From Vibrio mimicus CAIM 602 (GTDB taxonomy: Bacteria; Pseudomonadota; Gammaproteobacteria; Enterobacterales; Vibrionaceae): a stretch of 64,000 nt of DNA. Position numbers and translations under genes: made by a program. Location: the NCBI RefSeq assembly GCF_000338875.1, contig NZ_AOMO01000024.1, forward strand, positions 1-64,000, given 5' to 3'. The notes under the pieces are model-generated. The model worked only from the letters and a program-made list of their open reading frames with translations, ran no database searches and was not told the origin of the DNA. Position 1 is the stretch's first letter; each line of letters starts with the position of its first letter. Of this stretch, positions 26,188-36,170 are shown piece by piece.

Positions 26188-29100
26188 TGGATATTGCACG
26201 TTATACCATTGCGAAACGCACCAGCGTTTGGGTGCTGATTGCCCTCACCTTGATTGGTGGCTACATCAGCTACCTGAAATTAGGTCGCTTTGAAGATCCT
26301 GAATTCGTGATTCGCCAAGCGGTGATTATTACCCCGTATCCGGGTGCAACGGCGCAAGAAGTCTCCGATGAAGTCACCGATGTAATTGAAGGCGCGGTGC
26401 AAGCGCTGCAAGAGCTGAAAGAAGTGAAATCGGTTTCGATGCAAGGCCGCTCCGAAGTAACGGTTGAGATCAAACTCGAATTTGCGAAATCATCGGCTCA
26501 ACTGCAACAGGTGTGGGATAAGTTACGCCGTAAAGTGGCCGATGCCCAACGCCAGCTTCCACCCGGAGCGGGGGCCTCCATCGTTAACGATGATTTTTCC
26601 GATGTGTATGCTCTCTTTTATGCGGTGACAGGAGAAGGCTTTAGCGATAAGCAGTTGCAAGATTATGTCGATACTTTGCGCCGTGAGCTGGTGCTCGTAC
26701 CAGGAGTCGCCAAAGCCGCTACTTTAGCCGAACAGCAAGAAGCGATTTTCATCGAAATGTCCAGCGAGCGTATGGCAGAATTCGGTCTATCGGTTGAACG
26801 TGTTTTGCAAGTGCTGCAAAAGCAGAGCTTAGTGACAGTGGCAGGCAGTGTCGATGCGAATGCGATGCGCATTCCGGTTATCCCTACCTCCAACATCAAC
26901 TCGTTTGCTGAACTCAATAACTTACAAGTCGCAGTGGGCAGCAATAATGCCGTAGTTCGCCTTGGTGATATTGCCAATATTAGCCGCGGATACACCGAAC
27001 CCGCTTCCATGCTGATGCGTTATAACGGCCAACGAGCGATTGGTTTTGGTATATCCAATGTGACTGGCGGTAACGTGGTCGAGATGGGCGATGCCGTCAA
27101 AGCACGTTTGGCTGAACTTGAAGGCCAACGCCCGCTAGGGATGGAGCTGCATGTGATCTCCATGCAGTCTGACTCGGTTCGCGCTTCAGTGGCCAACTTT
27201 ATTGACAACCTGATAGCGGCAGTTGCGATTGTGTTTGTGGTTTTGCTGCTGTTTATGGGTGTTCGTTCCGGCGTGATCATCGGCTTTGTTCTGCTGCTGA
27301 CCGTCGCCGGCACCTTGTGCATTATGTTGATTGACGACATCGCGATGCAGCGGATTTCGTTAGGTGCACTCATCATCGCACTCGGCATGTTGGTCGATAA
27401 CGCCATTGTGGTTACTGATGGCGTGCTAGTACGTTTTCAGCAAGAGCCGAATGCAGATAAACAGCAAGTCGTGTCGGAAGTGGTCAATACCACCAAATGG
27501 CCACTGCTTGGGGGTACTGTAGTAGGGATTTTCGCCTTCAGCGCGATTGGCCTCTCCCCTTCTGATATGGGCGAATACGCAGGCTCGCTGTTTTGGGTGA
27601 TCCTCTACTCAATGTTTTTGAGCTGGGTGTTTGCGGTGACAGTAACTCCTATGCTGTGTCACGACTTCTTGCGTGCGAAAGCGCAAAACCTGCAAGCCAA
27701 ACCATCCAAGTTGGTCACGGGTTATAAAAACGTATTGCAGTGGGTGTTGAGTCACCGAGTAGTGAGTTGCTTGATGCTGCTCGGAACTCTGATTGCCGCA
27801 ATTTGGGGCGCTCAATTCATTCCACCGGGTTTTATGCCGGAATCACAACGCCCACAATTTGTGGTGGATGTGTATCTGCCGCAAGGCTCTGACATTCACC
27901 GTACTGAACAGGTTGTCGCAAGCATTGAGAAAGATGTGGCACAAAAAGAAGGCATCACTAACATCACCAGTTTTATTGGTGGGGGTGGTCTGCGTTTCAT
28001 GCTGACTTATTCGCCAGAAGCACGTAACCCAAGTTATGGCCAACTCCTCATCGACATTGATGATTACACCAAAATTGCGCCACTGGTCGGTGAGCTGCAA
28101 AGCGAGTTAGATGCGAAATACCCAGATGCTTCGATCAAAGTATGGAAGTTCATGCTCGGTCGCGGCGGCGGTAAAAAGATTGAAGCTGGCTTCAAAGGCA
28201 CTGATAGCCATGTGCTACGCCAATTGGCCGAGCAAGCCAAAGCCATCATGCACGATGATCCTAACCTGATTGCCGTGCAAGATGACTGGCGTCAGCAAGT
28301 GCCCGTATTGCAGCCTGTGTATTCAGCGCAAGAGGCTCAACGCCTTGGTTTAACCACGCAAGAAATCAGCGCAGCGATTGCTCAAACCCTAAGCGGACGC
28401 AATGTGGGCGTTTATCGCGAAGGTAATGACCTGATCCCGCTGATTGTGCGTGCGCCAGAAAGCGAGCGTCACCACGAACGCGCCATTGAAAACAGCGAAG
28501 TGTTCAGTGCACAAACAGGCCGCTACATTCCGGTGAGTCAGTTAGTGGATTCGGTGAACACGGTTTATCAAGATGCTTTGCTGCGCCGAATTAATCGTAT
28601 GCCGACCATTTTGGTACAAGCCGACCCTGCTCCCGGTGTGATGACGGCGGCTGTCTTCAACAATGTGCGCGAAAAAATCGAGCAGATTGAACTGCCAGCG
28701 GGTTATGAGCTGATTTGGTACGGTGAATACAAGGCATCGAAAGACGCCAATGAAGGCTTAGTGATTTCAGCGCCTTACGGTTTTGCGGCGATGATTCTGG
28801 CGGTAGTGTTTATGTTTAATGCGCTGCGTCAGCCGTTGGTGATTTGGATGACTGCCCCTTTTGCCGTAGTGGGTGTCACCATAGGTTTGATTGCTTTCCA
28901 AACTCCATTCGAATTTATGGCGATTCTCGGTTTCCTGAGTTTGATTGGCATGATGGTGAAAAACGCAATTGTATTGGTTGACCAAGCGGATGCTGAGATC
29001 CGAGAAGGGAAAGACGCTTACTTTGCGATTATTGACGCCGCCGTGAGTCGTGCCCGCCCAGTTTTGCTGGGTGCGTTCACCACGATTTTAGGTGTAGCAC

Positions 29101-29237
29101 CACTGCTGGTAGATCCTTTCTTTAAAAGTATGGCAGTCACCATTATGTTTGGTTTGCTGTTTGCCACCATTCTGACCTTAGTGGTAATCCCGCTGTTCTA
29201 TGCGGTGCTTTTTCGAGTGAAAGTCACAAAAGCTTAA
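26187..29237 (+). CDS. breB: RND efflux inner-membrane pump (BreB-like)
   Basis: This 1016-residue resistance-nodulation-division transporter has 12 predicted membrane helices and two large periplasmic loops (after the first and seventh helices). The helix-4 segment LGALIIALGMLVDNAIVVTDG holds the acidic residue that carries protons in the family. It exports drugs, detergents or bile salts using the proton gradient. The outer-membrane partner (TolC) is not encoded here. A terminator follows. The gene is intact, unlike several downstream genes. Confidence 0.92.
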   Translation: MDIARYTIAKRTSVWVLIALTLIGGYISYLKLGRFEDPEFVIRQAVIITPYPGATAQEVSDEVTDVIEGAVQALQELKEVKSVSMQGRSEVTVEIKLEFAKSSAQLQQVWDKLRRKVADAQRQLPPGAGASIVNDDFSDVYALFYAVTGEGFSDKQLQDYVDTLRRELVLVPGVAKAATLAEQQEAIFIEMSSERMAEFGLSVERVLQVLQKQSLVTVAGSVDANAMRIPVIPTSNINSFAELNNLQVAVGSNNAVVRLGDIANISRGYTEPASMLMRYNGQRAIGFGISNVTGGNVVEMGDAVKARLAELEGQRPLGMELHVISMQSDSVRASVANFIDNLIAAVAIVFVVLLLFMGVRSGVIIGFVLLLTVAGTLCIMLIDDIAMQRISLGALIIALGMLVDNAIVVTDGVLVRFQQEPNADKQQVVSEVVNTTKWPLLGGTVVGIFAFSAIGLSPSDMGEYAGSLFWVILYSMFLSWVFAVTVTPMLCHDFLRAKAQNLQAKPSKLVTGYKNVLQWVLSHRVVSCLMLLGTLIAAIWGAQFIPPGFMPESQRPQFVVDVYLPQGSDIHRTEQVVASIEKDVAQKEGITNITSFIGGGGLRFMLTYSPEARNPSYGQLLIDIDDYTKIAPLVGELQSELDAKYPDASIKVWKFMLGRGGGKKIEAGFKGTDSHVLRQLAEQAKAIMHDDPNLIAVQDDWRQQVPVLQPVYSAQEAQRLGLTTQEISAAIAQTLSGRNVGVYREGNDLIPLIVRAPESERHHERAIENSEVFSAQTGRYIPVSQLVDSVNTVYQDALLRRINRMPTILVQADPAPGVMTAAVFNNVREKIEQIELPAGYELIWYGEYKASKDANEGLVISAPYGFAAMILAVVFMFNALRQPLVIWMTAPFAVVGVTIGLIAFQTPFEFMAILGFLSLIGMMVKNAIVLVDQADAEIREGKDAYFAIIDAAVSRARPVLLGAFTTILGVAPLLVDPFFKSMAVTIMFGLLFATILTLVVIPLFYAVLFRVKVTKA

Positions 29238-29269
29238 TTCATATAAGATATTGAAAACCTTCTTAATAT

Positions 29270-29298
29270 TAAGGCTCCATTGGGAGCCTTATTTTTTA
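29270..29298 (+). terminator. Terminator after the RND operon
   Basis: The stem AAGGCTCC / GGAGCCTT with a short loop is followed by ATTTTTT. Confidence 0.9.
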
Positions 29299-29528
29299 AT
29301 TTCAATACGTTACACAATCCAAAGTCCATTTTTCATGTCTTCTAATGAGTCGCTGTACATCTCACTCTTCTGACTTATTTCGACCCGTGAATCAAAATTG
29401 ATTCAGTAATCGATTACACTATTCACTACAATAAGTAAGTGTTTAACCCTGTTTGAAGGAATAAGTCTCGTATTTTTGGGGTTTAAAGCTTTAGCAAGCT
29501 TCTCGCGAGCAAGAAATCGGAGTGTTGT

Positions 29529-30323
29529 ATGGTGATCAGTTCAAGGGCAGAGTTTAGTGTCCATCTATTTCAAGATGATGAAGATTTGTGGCACGCAAAA
29601 TATCAACATTTTGAACTCAGTAGCGTCTATCAACCTATCTTCGCTCAATCAGGAGAAGTACTCGGTCTCGAGGCATTATTGCGGGTGTTCGATACTCAAA
29701 CTCAAACCCCCATCGCTCCCAATCTTGTTCTCAATCTTGACCATAATTCGGCTGAAGATTGCATTAATATCGACCGATTAAGCCGAGTGATTCATATCAG
29801 AAACTTTGCACAAAGCCCTTTCACTGCCCATAAGTTATTTCTCAACATTCTTCCGGTTTCGAGCGTATACAATATTGCTCAAGCACTTTCATCCATGCTG
29901 CTGGTACAGCGGATCCGCGAACTCGGCCTTTCTCCGGGACAAGTGGTGCTTGAGATAACCGAATCTCACTCTGCAAGTGAAGATCTGCTGTGTAAAGCAG
30001 GCACCTACCTTAAAGAGTGCGGGTTTCAGGTGGCGATTGATGATTACGGAAGCTTTGCTTCTGACATTCGGCGTGTTGATTTGATCCAGCCGCACATCAT
30101 CAAGCTCGATAAGGGCTTACTCGAAGCCTACTGCGCAGGCCACCCCCATGTGTTGGACGACATTTTGCAATATGCTCAGGCAACCAATACGCCAACTGTG
30201 ATTGAAGGTATTGAAAGCCAAGAACAGTTAGAAATGATGAAAAACTTGGCGATTGATTTTTTCCAAGGCTATTACCTCGCTCGGCCAAATTCACTGCAAG
30301 CACTGTACGCTGCACTTAGTTAA
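29529..30323 (+). CDS. Stand-alone EAL-domain cyclic di-GMP phosphodiesterase
   Basis: This 264-residue protein consists almost only of an EAL domain. Metal and catalytic motifs are present: GLEALLR (EAL), LEITES, AIDDYGS (DDFG-like), IKLDKG, VIEGIES and FFQGYYLARP. It should therefore be an active phosphodiesterase hydrolysing c-di-GMP to pGpG. There is no receiver, PAS or membrane segment, only about 30 N-terminal residues before the domain. In this window it coexists with a c-di-GMP riboswitch and a pilus operon, both usual c-di-GMP outputs, though no direct link is shown. Confidence 0.88.
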   Translation: MVISSRAEFSVHLFQDDEDLWHAKYQHFELSSVYQPIFAQSGEVLGLEALLRVFDTQTQTPIAPNLVLNLDHNSAEDCINIDRLSRVIHIRNFAQSPFTAHKLFLNILPVSSVYNIAQALSSMLLVQRIRELGLSPGQVVLEITESHSASEDLLCKAGTYLKECGFQVAIDDYGSFASDIRRVDLIQPHIIKLDKGLLEAYCAGHPHVLDDILQYAQATNTPTVIEGIESQEQLEMMKNLAIDFFQGYYLARPNSLQALYAALS

Positions 30324-30328
30324 AACAG

Positions 30329-30359
30329 AAGAAGCAGAACAAAAGCCCTGCTTCTTTTT
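30329..30359 (+). terminator. Terminator after the EAL gene
   Basis: The stem AGAAGCAG / CTGCTTCT with a ten-base loop is followed by a T run. It lies between convergent genes. Confidence 0.88.
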
Positions 30360-30384
30360 ACCTTAACCGCGAGAAAATACTGGC

Positions 30385-31115
30385 TTAGCAGCCGTGTTGC
30401 AGCAAATGGCTTAGGTCTTCACCTGAATCGAAATACTCTGCTTCACATCCATGACGGAAGAGTTTCAATCGTGTCTCTGCGGAACTGTAATAACGCAAGG
30501 TTTCACCACACACTTCCAGTAACGTTCCTTCTGGAATTCCAACCACGATTTCATGAGGGTTTTCAATCAAAAACTCTTCGATACGTTCATCACGAGTTTC
30601 ACCCATATGGCCGGAAATGGAGGCCTCAATGTAGTGCGGGTTGATTTGGAATGGCACCAGATTCAGTGCTGGCAAAATGGCAGCAGAAACAATCGGCATG
30701 TCGTTCGTAGTACGGATTGTTGGGCAAGCAATGTTGGTTCCCGCACTCCAGCCAATAAACAGTTTATTGGATTTTAGAATAGCCTGACGAAGCGGACGAA
30801 CCAGCCCCAAATCATGCAGTTGCTTATTCAGCACCCAAGTATTACCGCCACTCACAATAAAGGCATCGGCTTCTTCAACGGCTTTGACCGGATCTTCTGC
30901 GTGATGAATACCTGAGACTTGTGCACCGAATGGCTCAATACCTGCTCTAACTGATCAAGGCGATCATCATAGTTGCCTCGAATCATCGCGTAAGGAATAA
31001 ACAAGAACCGCTTCGCGCCAGTGCGCTTAACCGCCGCCTCAATCCAATCTAAACCAAATTGCAGCAATGTTTCGTTGCCACTGACCTTACCGTTACTAAA
31101 TAGCAAAATGTTCAT
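30385..31115 (-). pseudogene. pepE: PepE, alpha-aspartyl dipeptidase, one frameshift
   Basis: This is a peptidase E (family S51) that cleaves dipeptides with N-terminal aspartate. The upstream part (31115 to about 30934) reads MNILLFSNGKVSGNETLLQFGLDWIEAAV. The downstream part contains SGGNTWVLN and the nucleophile serine in FIGWSAGTNIACPTI. The two are in different frames. Adding one G to the GG at 30932-30933 restores SPFGAQVSGIHHAEDPVKAVEEADAFI and a protein of about 243 residues. pepE follows pepT by about 20 bases and forms an operon with it. Confidence 0.85.
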
Positions 31116-31135
31116 AATGTTTGTTCTCCGTGATT

Positions 31136-32367
31136 TCACTGCTTTTCACTGGTTATACGAATGATGTCTTGTACTACTGCGCTAGCTGCATAGAGTGATT
31201 GAACAGGAAGATACTCGTAAATAGAGTGGAAATTATGTGCGCCCGTGAACAAATTTGGACAAGGTAGCCCTTTTTGAGATAACACCGCGCCATCGTAGCC
31301 ACCCCGCATAGGATGGCTTTCATCTCAATGCTATTCCGCTGATAGGCTTGTCGGGCAATCTCCAAAATCCCAAAACGATCCTCTTGCAAGCTGTTGGCAA
31401 CGTTTTCGTAGCGATTGCTGAGTTGGATGTCTACACCACCGCCCCACAATTGCTGACAACTCTCCGCCAAGCTTTGTAAAAAACGCATCCGCTGTTGGTA
31501 TCCTTCCTGAGTAAAATCACGCACGTCCAGATTCAACACGGTTTTCGCACTATTTCCTTTGAGCTCTTTGACCCAGTAATACCCTTCTCGGCCTTCCGTG
31601 TATTCCGGTGCTTCACCAGCGGGCAGCATGGCAATAAATTTATGCGCCATCAGTAAGGAGTTTTTCAGTTTGCCTTTGGCCGACATGGGATGCGCAGACT
31701 GACCCGTAAACGTCACCACCACATCACCCGCATTCCAGTTTTCACACACAAACTCCCCGATACCACAACAGTCGAGTGTAAAACCGAAATCCGCATTGAA
31801 AGCTTTCACATCAAAGGCCTTCGCCCCTCTTAACCCTTGTTCTTCATCCGGTAAGAAAGCCACTTTTACTGTGCCGTGTTTCTGCTCTGGATTCGCTTGA
31901 AAATACTGAAGTGCATCCATAATCGCAGCTATCGCCGCTTTGTCGTCCGCGCCCAGTAAGCTGGTTCCATCGGTCACAATAATCTGTTGGCCTCGGTATG
32001 CCGCCAAGTCCGGGAATTCACTCTCGCGCAGGTAAATGCCCAGTTCTTCATTCAGGCAGATCGCGTCTTGATCATGTAGCTTTATCTGTGCCCGCGTATC
32101 GTTGGATTGCTCCGCACTCGTATCTAAATGTGCAAAGAAAGCAACTGTTGGCGCATCATGTTCAATATTGGCGGGTAGTGTTGCGGTAACAATTGCCGTA
32201 TCGGCAACCTGCACATCCACCAAGCCAAGTTGTTCTAATTCACGCGCCAATTGTTGTGCTAACACCATTTGGCCGGGTGATGACGGCATCACCCCTTGCG
32301 CCCCTTTGAGTCGATCTGTTGTGGTATTGATTTCGGTATAACCAATAAATCGTTCAACAATATTCAT
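31136..32367 (-). pseudogene. pepT: PepT, tripeptidase T, one frameshift near the C terminus
   Basis: This M20-family zinc aminotripeptidase has family motifs FFAHLDTS (metal ligands), GTSLLGADDKAAIAAIM and LPDEEQGLRGAKAFD. The reading frame is correct to about residue 350, then shifts. Adding one G to the GG at 31311-31312 restores KAIPMRGGYDGAVLSQKG, CPNLFTGAHNFHSIYEYL and a stop at 31136. The result is 410 residues, matching E. coli PepT (408). Without correction the frame ends in an unrelated tail at 31174. It sits between dcuC and pepE on the same strand. Confidence 0.87.
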
Positions 32368-32376
32368 GACTGCCTC

Positions 32377-33735
32377 CTAAATGAATAGCTGTGAAGCCAC
32401 CAACACAGTGACTAAACCGCCCAACATCGGGATAACCGTGCGTTTAGCAAGCTCAATAGGTGAAACATTGGCTACCGCGGCACAGGCAATAATCACACCT
32501 GAAACCGGAGAAGCAGAACGCATTAACCCAGAAGCAAGCTGCATTGGCATTGCAACTGCTGCGATTGGTGCACCCACTTGAGCCGCCACATCCGGAGCTA
32601 AGTTTGAGAAGCTGAAGAAAGAAGCGTTGCCAGAACCTGACAACATAGTCACCACCACAATGATAGAAACCAAAACCAGTACCATTGCGATGTAACCAAA
32701 CCCAACACTCGAAGCGGAATCCAGAAGTAAGCTGATAAAGCCGATAGATTCTAGACCTGTAACAAACACTTGCGCAGCAATAATGAGGCTTACAACACTG
32801 GCGAACACGCCACCCATTCCCTCTAGGTACACTTTCAATGAGGCGGCTACCGCTTTGCCATCTTTGGTCAGAATGAAATCGAAAACCATAGAAACAAACA
32901 GAGCGATAAACATGGCTGCCACGACATTCATTTTGATCGTATCGATACCGAATTGGCTGAATGTCAGTAGCAACATCAGAGGCAGGACTGGGAAAAATGC
33001 AAACCACTTAGGTACTGCGCGCTGTTCTTTTTCCTGAATATTGAACTCACTTTGAATGCCTTTCTCCGCATCTTTACGATCGAAGTAGCGCTGGCAGACA
33101 AAATGCAAACTCGCAATTACAATCATCGCCGCTACAGACACTTGTAGCTGGTAGCTAACAAAATAGGTCGCAACATCAATGCCTGAAATTTCTGCCGCTT
33201 TATTGGCAGCTGAAGATGCCGGCCCTAAATCCAAACAACCAGTGGTTGCAACAACCGCAGCAGCGGCCGCTGGATTACACCCAACACCAACTAGCACAGG
33301 GTACATTGCAACCAAAAGCAGCAGAGATAAACCGTCGCGCTTGGGATAAAAATGTTGATTAACTGCCCTGTGATATACGCCATAGAGAGGACTAGATAAG
33401 GGTTTTTGATGTACGACAGTGGTTTGGTGGCGATCTGAACCATGGCATTCGCAGCACCAATATGGCTCATATATTTTGAAAAGCCCCCTACCGCCATAAT
33501 AATCAGACCTAATTTCGCTAAGGTCGAAGAGGCAATGACATGAATGACTTCAAAAAAATCGACAATAATTGAACCGTTGCTTACCGCCTTTGGGCATAAA
33601 ATCACCATCGCCATTGATGACGCCCAGCATAATCATAAATAAACCCGCAAGCAGCAATACTGCCTGTGTGTTATATTTTTTAATAATAAAAAATCCGACC
33701 AGAAAAATAATAGGTATAGCTAAGTATGTAATCAT
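32377..33735 (-). pseudogene. dcuC: DcuC-family C4-dicarboxylate transporter, two compensating frameshifts
   Basis: Three consecutive minus-strand pieces make one transporter. The N terminus MITYLAIPIIFLVGFFIIKKYNTQ runs to FMPK; the middle piece, beginning AVSNGSIIVDFFEVIHVIASS, runs to FIPSAT; and the long C-terminal piece begins LLLLVAMYPVLVGVGCNPAAA. One extra C near 33587 and one missing C at 33332-33333 cause the breaks. Corrected length is 452 residues (E. coli DcuC 461), with about 12 membrane helices. DcuC-type carriers move succinate, fumarate or aspartate, mainly anaerobically. The gene leads pepT and pepE. Confidence 0.83.
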
Positions 33736-33798
33736 ATTACACCTCTAGTAGTTAATTTTGCTCATTTAAAATGAGCTGTAAGAGTTATTTATATTCTC

Positions 33799-34654
33799 TT
33801 AACTTTCTTTGAAAATATGAAAATCATTAAATGTATCTTCAATTCTTCGAAATCGTTTATCTTTGTCATTGGTGATCGACATTCCCTTTATTAACAGCTC
33901 AATAATAGAGAATCCCGCAGTACGATTATTAAATAAACCTTCACTGTGACTTTCAGCAGTAAATTGAATATCGCTGTAAGCAACAAATGGATTGACTTGT
34001 TGATCGGTAAGCAGAATGATTTTTCCGCCATTTTGTTTAAACCAACGAACGGTACGAACCGTGATATTGGAAAAGCGGTGATAAGATAATGCAAAAAGCG
34101 TGTCGTCTGGTTCTACATCCACCAACTGGTGCGGCAAGGTAGAGGGATCGGCCTTGAGAAGAATGACATCCTTTCTCAGATACCGGGCAAGCAAATAGAA
34201 ATAATTCGCCAGCGCCTCGGCTGAAGCACTCCCCATAATATAGAGTTTGCCCTGTGGATTAAGAAGGTACTGAATAGCCAATGAGAAATCATCGGATTGT
34301 AACATTTGATAAGTGTTCTCCAGATTGGAGAGCATCTCTTGGTTGTTGATTTTTTATTAATTCTGCGTAAGGACTTTGAATATTGGATTTTACACATCGA
34401 TCAATTGGCGTTGTTAATTCCTGAACAAGATCTTCAGAAACACGTTTTTTAAAATCAATAAAACCATCAAATTCTAAACGATTAAGAAATCGGCCAAGTG
34501 TTGCTTTACCTACACCAATTTGCTGACAAAGCTCATCCATTTTTGCAAATGGCAGCATGGTGTAATTTTTAATGAAATATTCAATAATCAATTTCTCTGC
34601 TGGAGTGATTGATTTCAGGCTATTCACACTATTAATAAACACTTGCTTATTCAT
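33799..34654 (-). pseudogene. RpiR/MurR-family regulator with SIS domain, one frameshift
   Basis: The N-terminal RpiR helix-turn-helix is MNKQVFINSVNSLKSITPAEKLIIEYFI...CQQIGVGKATLGRFLNRLEFDGFIDFK. The C-terminal SIS (sugar isomerase) domain begins near LNPQGKLYIMGSASAEALANYFY. The two are split by an extra T (plus strand) in the run 34350-34355. With five instead of six, the frame continues ELIKINNQEMLSNLENTYQML and gives 284 residues, the normal size. It lies 63 bases upstream of dcuC on the same strand and is probably its regulator. SIS domains usually bind phosphosugars, so the real effector here is unclear. Confidence 0.8.
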
Positions 34655-34858
34655 CATTTTCCCACAGACTGAATAATATGGGAGAATTTTCCTATATATA
34701 AAATGCAACCTTCAAGGGAATGTACTTTTCCCACAATTAAACTGTGACCAAGGTAAGCAAATGATCGAAAAAATAACATTACAGACAAAGATGAATAACA
34801 CAGAACTAAGTCGGCAATAACAAACCTGAACGATGCAGTAGAGCCTAAAGAAAGCAAT

Positions 34859-34881
34859 ATGGCTCCCTTTTGAGGAGCCAT
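34859..34881 (-). terminator. Probable terminator after the beta-propeller gene
   Basis: The perfect eight-base arms ATGGCTCC / GGAGCCAT have a seven-base loop. The minus-strand tail is only moderately T-rich. Confidence 0.6.
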
Positions 34882-34912
34882 AAACTCATTGTTGTTTGAA
34901 CTGTTCGTAAAA

Positions 34913-36073
34913 CTATTGCACTTCTCTTACCGAAAATACGCGCACTGAACCATCCAAATCCGGAACTAACAGCTGGTTTTGATACAGAGCCGGTTGCCCA
35001 TAAACGCCACCGGAAACATAAGCTTTACTTCGCATCGGTTGATACTGCCACTCTAGATCACCAGCCTGAGCATCGACCGCATAGAAACCGCGATAAGGGA
35101 TTTGCCAGTAGTCGTCCGCACTTTTTGCTCCGATATACACCGTGTCTTTGTGAACCAAAGGCGTACCCCATGACCAACCACGTGTATTAAACGACCAAAC
35201 CAGTTTTCCTGTTTCAGTTTCAAATTTCTGCAGTTTATGAGAATCCGAGCTGCCAATGAAAAAGTGCTTCCCAGAGGGATCAGCTGCAGCTGATGATTCA
35301 ACCCAAGATTGATCAGGAAATGCGTACTGCCAAACCACTTTGCCTGTTTTCACCTCAAGCGCATAAATTTTAGTATCTCTGGAGCTGATAATGACTTTGT
35401 CATCCATCACTATCGGATCAGAGACCACAGCAGCTCCCGTTTGATATTTCCAGACTAGTTTCCCATTGCGTTGATTCAGAGCATAAACCCCACCATCTTT
35501 TGAACCGAATACCACTAGCCCATCATAAACGACCGGGGTTGAGCGAATCGCATTCTGAGTCGCATAGCTCCATTTGGCTTTCCCTTCCTTGAGCTTGAAG
35601 CTGTACATCTTTCCATCCGCACTCCCCACATAAACCATATCGTCGTCGATCACCGGCGAGGATTTATTGTAATCGAACTCCCAAGGGGCTTGGTTGGCAG
35701 GTAAAACACGTTTTACGTCTCCATCATTGAGTGCGGCTTTCCAATTCAGCTCACCGCTATCCTGATCGAGTGCGTACAAATAACCGTCGTCACTGGTAAA
35801 CAGTACCCATTGTTCATAAAACGCCGCGTGACTACGAACTCTGCCTTGGGTTTCAAATTTCCATTTCAATGATTTATCTCGAAGATCGAGAGCATAAAAA
35901 TGCCCATCGTCACTGCCAAAGTAAGCGGTATCTTGCTGCACTTTCACTGAGGACCAAATGGCATCCTCGGTTTGATAAAACCACTCGAACTGACTCTGCT
36001 GACCTGCTGCGACACCAAGACTAAAGAGCAGCGAAGACCCCAAAAGCAATAGGGATCGGATTTGTGTTTTCAT
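34913..36073 (-). CDS. Exported PQQ-like beta-propeller repeat protein
   Basis: This protein of about 386 residues has a cleavable signal peptide (MKTQIRSLLLLGSSLLFSLGVAAG). It is followed by seven or so repeated blades of the BamB/PQQ type, e.g. VYVGSADGKMYSFKLKEGKAKWSY, VVFGSKDGGVYALNQRNGKLVWKY and VIISSRDTKIYALEVKTGKVVWQY. It is probably a periplasmic binding or scaffold protein; no PQQ-dehydrogenase catalytic residues were recognised. BamB itself lies in another context (near der), so this is a paralogue. I chose ATG 36073, four codons inside the longest frame, because GGATGG precedes it. It is divided from the ToxR-like regulator gene by phased repeats. Confidence 0.8.
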   Translation of the reverse strand: MKTQIRSLLLLGSSLLFSLGVAAGQQSQFEWFYQTEDAIWSSVKVQQDTAYFGSDDGHFYALDLRDKSLKWKFETQGRVRSHAAFYEQWVLFTSDDGYLYALDQDSGELNWKAALNDGDVKRVLPANQAPWEFDYNKSSPVIDDDMVYVGSADGKMYSFKLKEGKAKWSYATQNAIRSTPVVYDGLVVFGSKDGGVYALNQRNGKLVWKYQTGAAVVSDPIVMDDKVIISSRDTKIYALEVKTGKVVWQYAFPDQSWVESSAAADPSGKHFFIGSSDSHKLQKFETETGKLVWSFNTRGWSWGTPLVHKDTVYIGAKSADDYWQIPYRGFYAVDAQAGDLEWQYQPMRSKAYVSGGVYGQPALYQNQLLVPDLDGSVRVFSVREVQ

Positions 36074-36133
36074 GTGACCATCCATTGTGTGATTAAAGAC
36101 AATGCAGCATGGGCTGAACCCATCACTACTGTC

Positions 36134-36170
36134 CTTAAATCGTTCTTAAAATGGTCTTAAATATTCTTAA
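36134..36170 (-). promoter_or_regulatory. Four direct repeats of TTAAG with 10-11 bp spacing
   Basis: On the minus strand TTAAG occurs four times at steps of 10, 11 and 11 bases, beginning inside the last codons of the regulator gene and ending about 60 bases before the beta-propeller gene. This is the arrangement bound by tandem OmpR/PhoB-type winged helices. The adjacent regulator has such a domain, so it is the obvious candidate binder. Confidence 0.6.
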
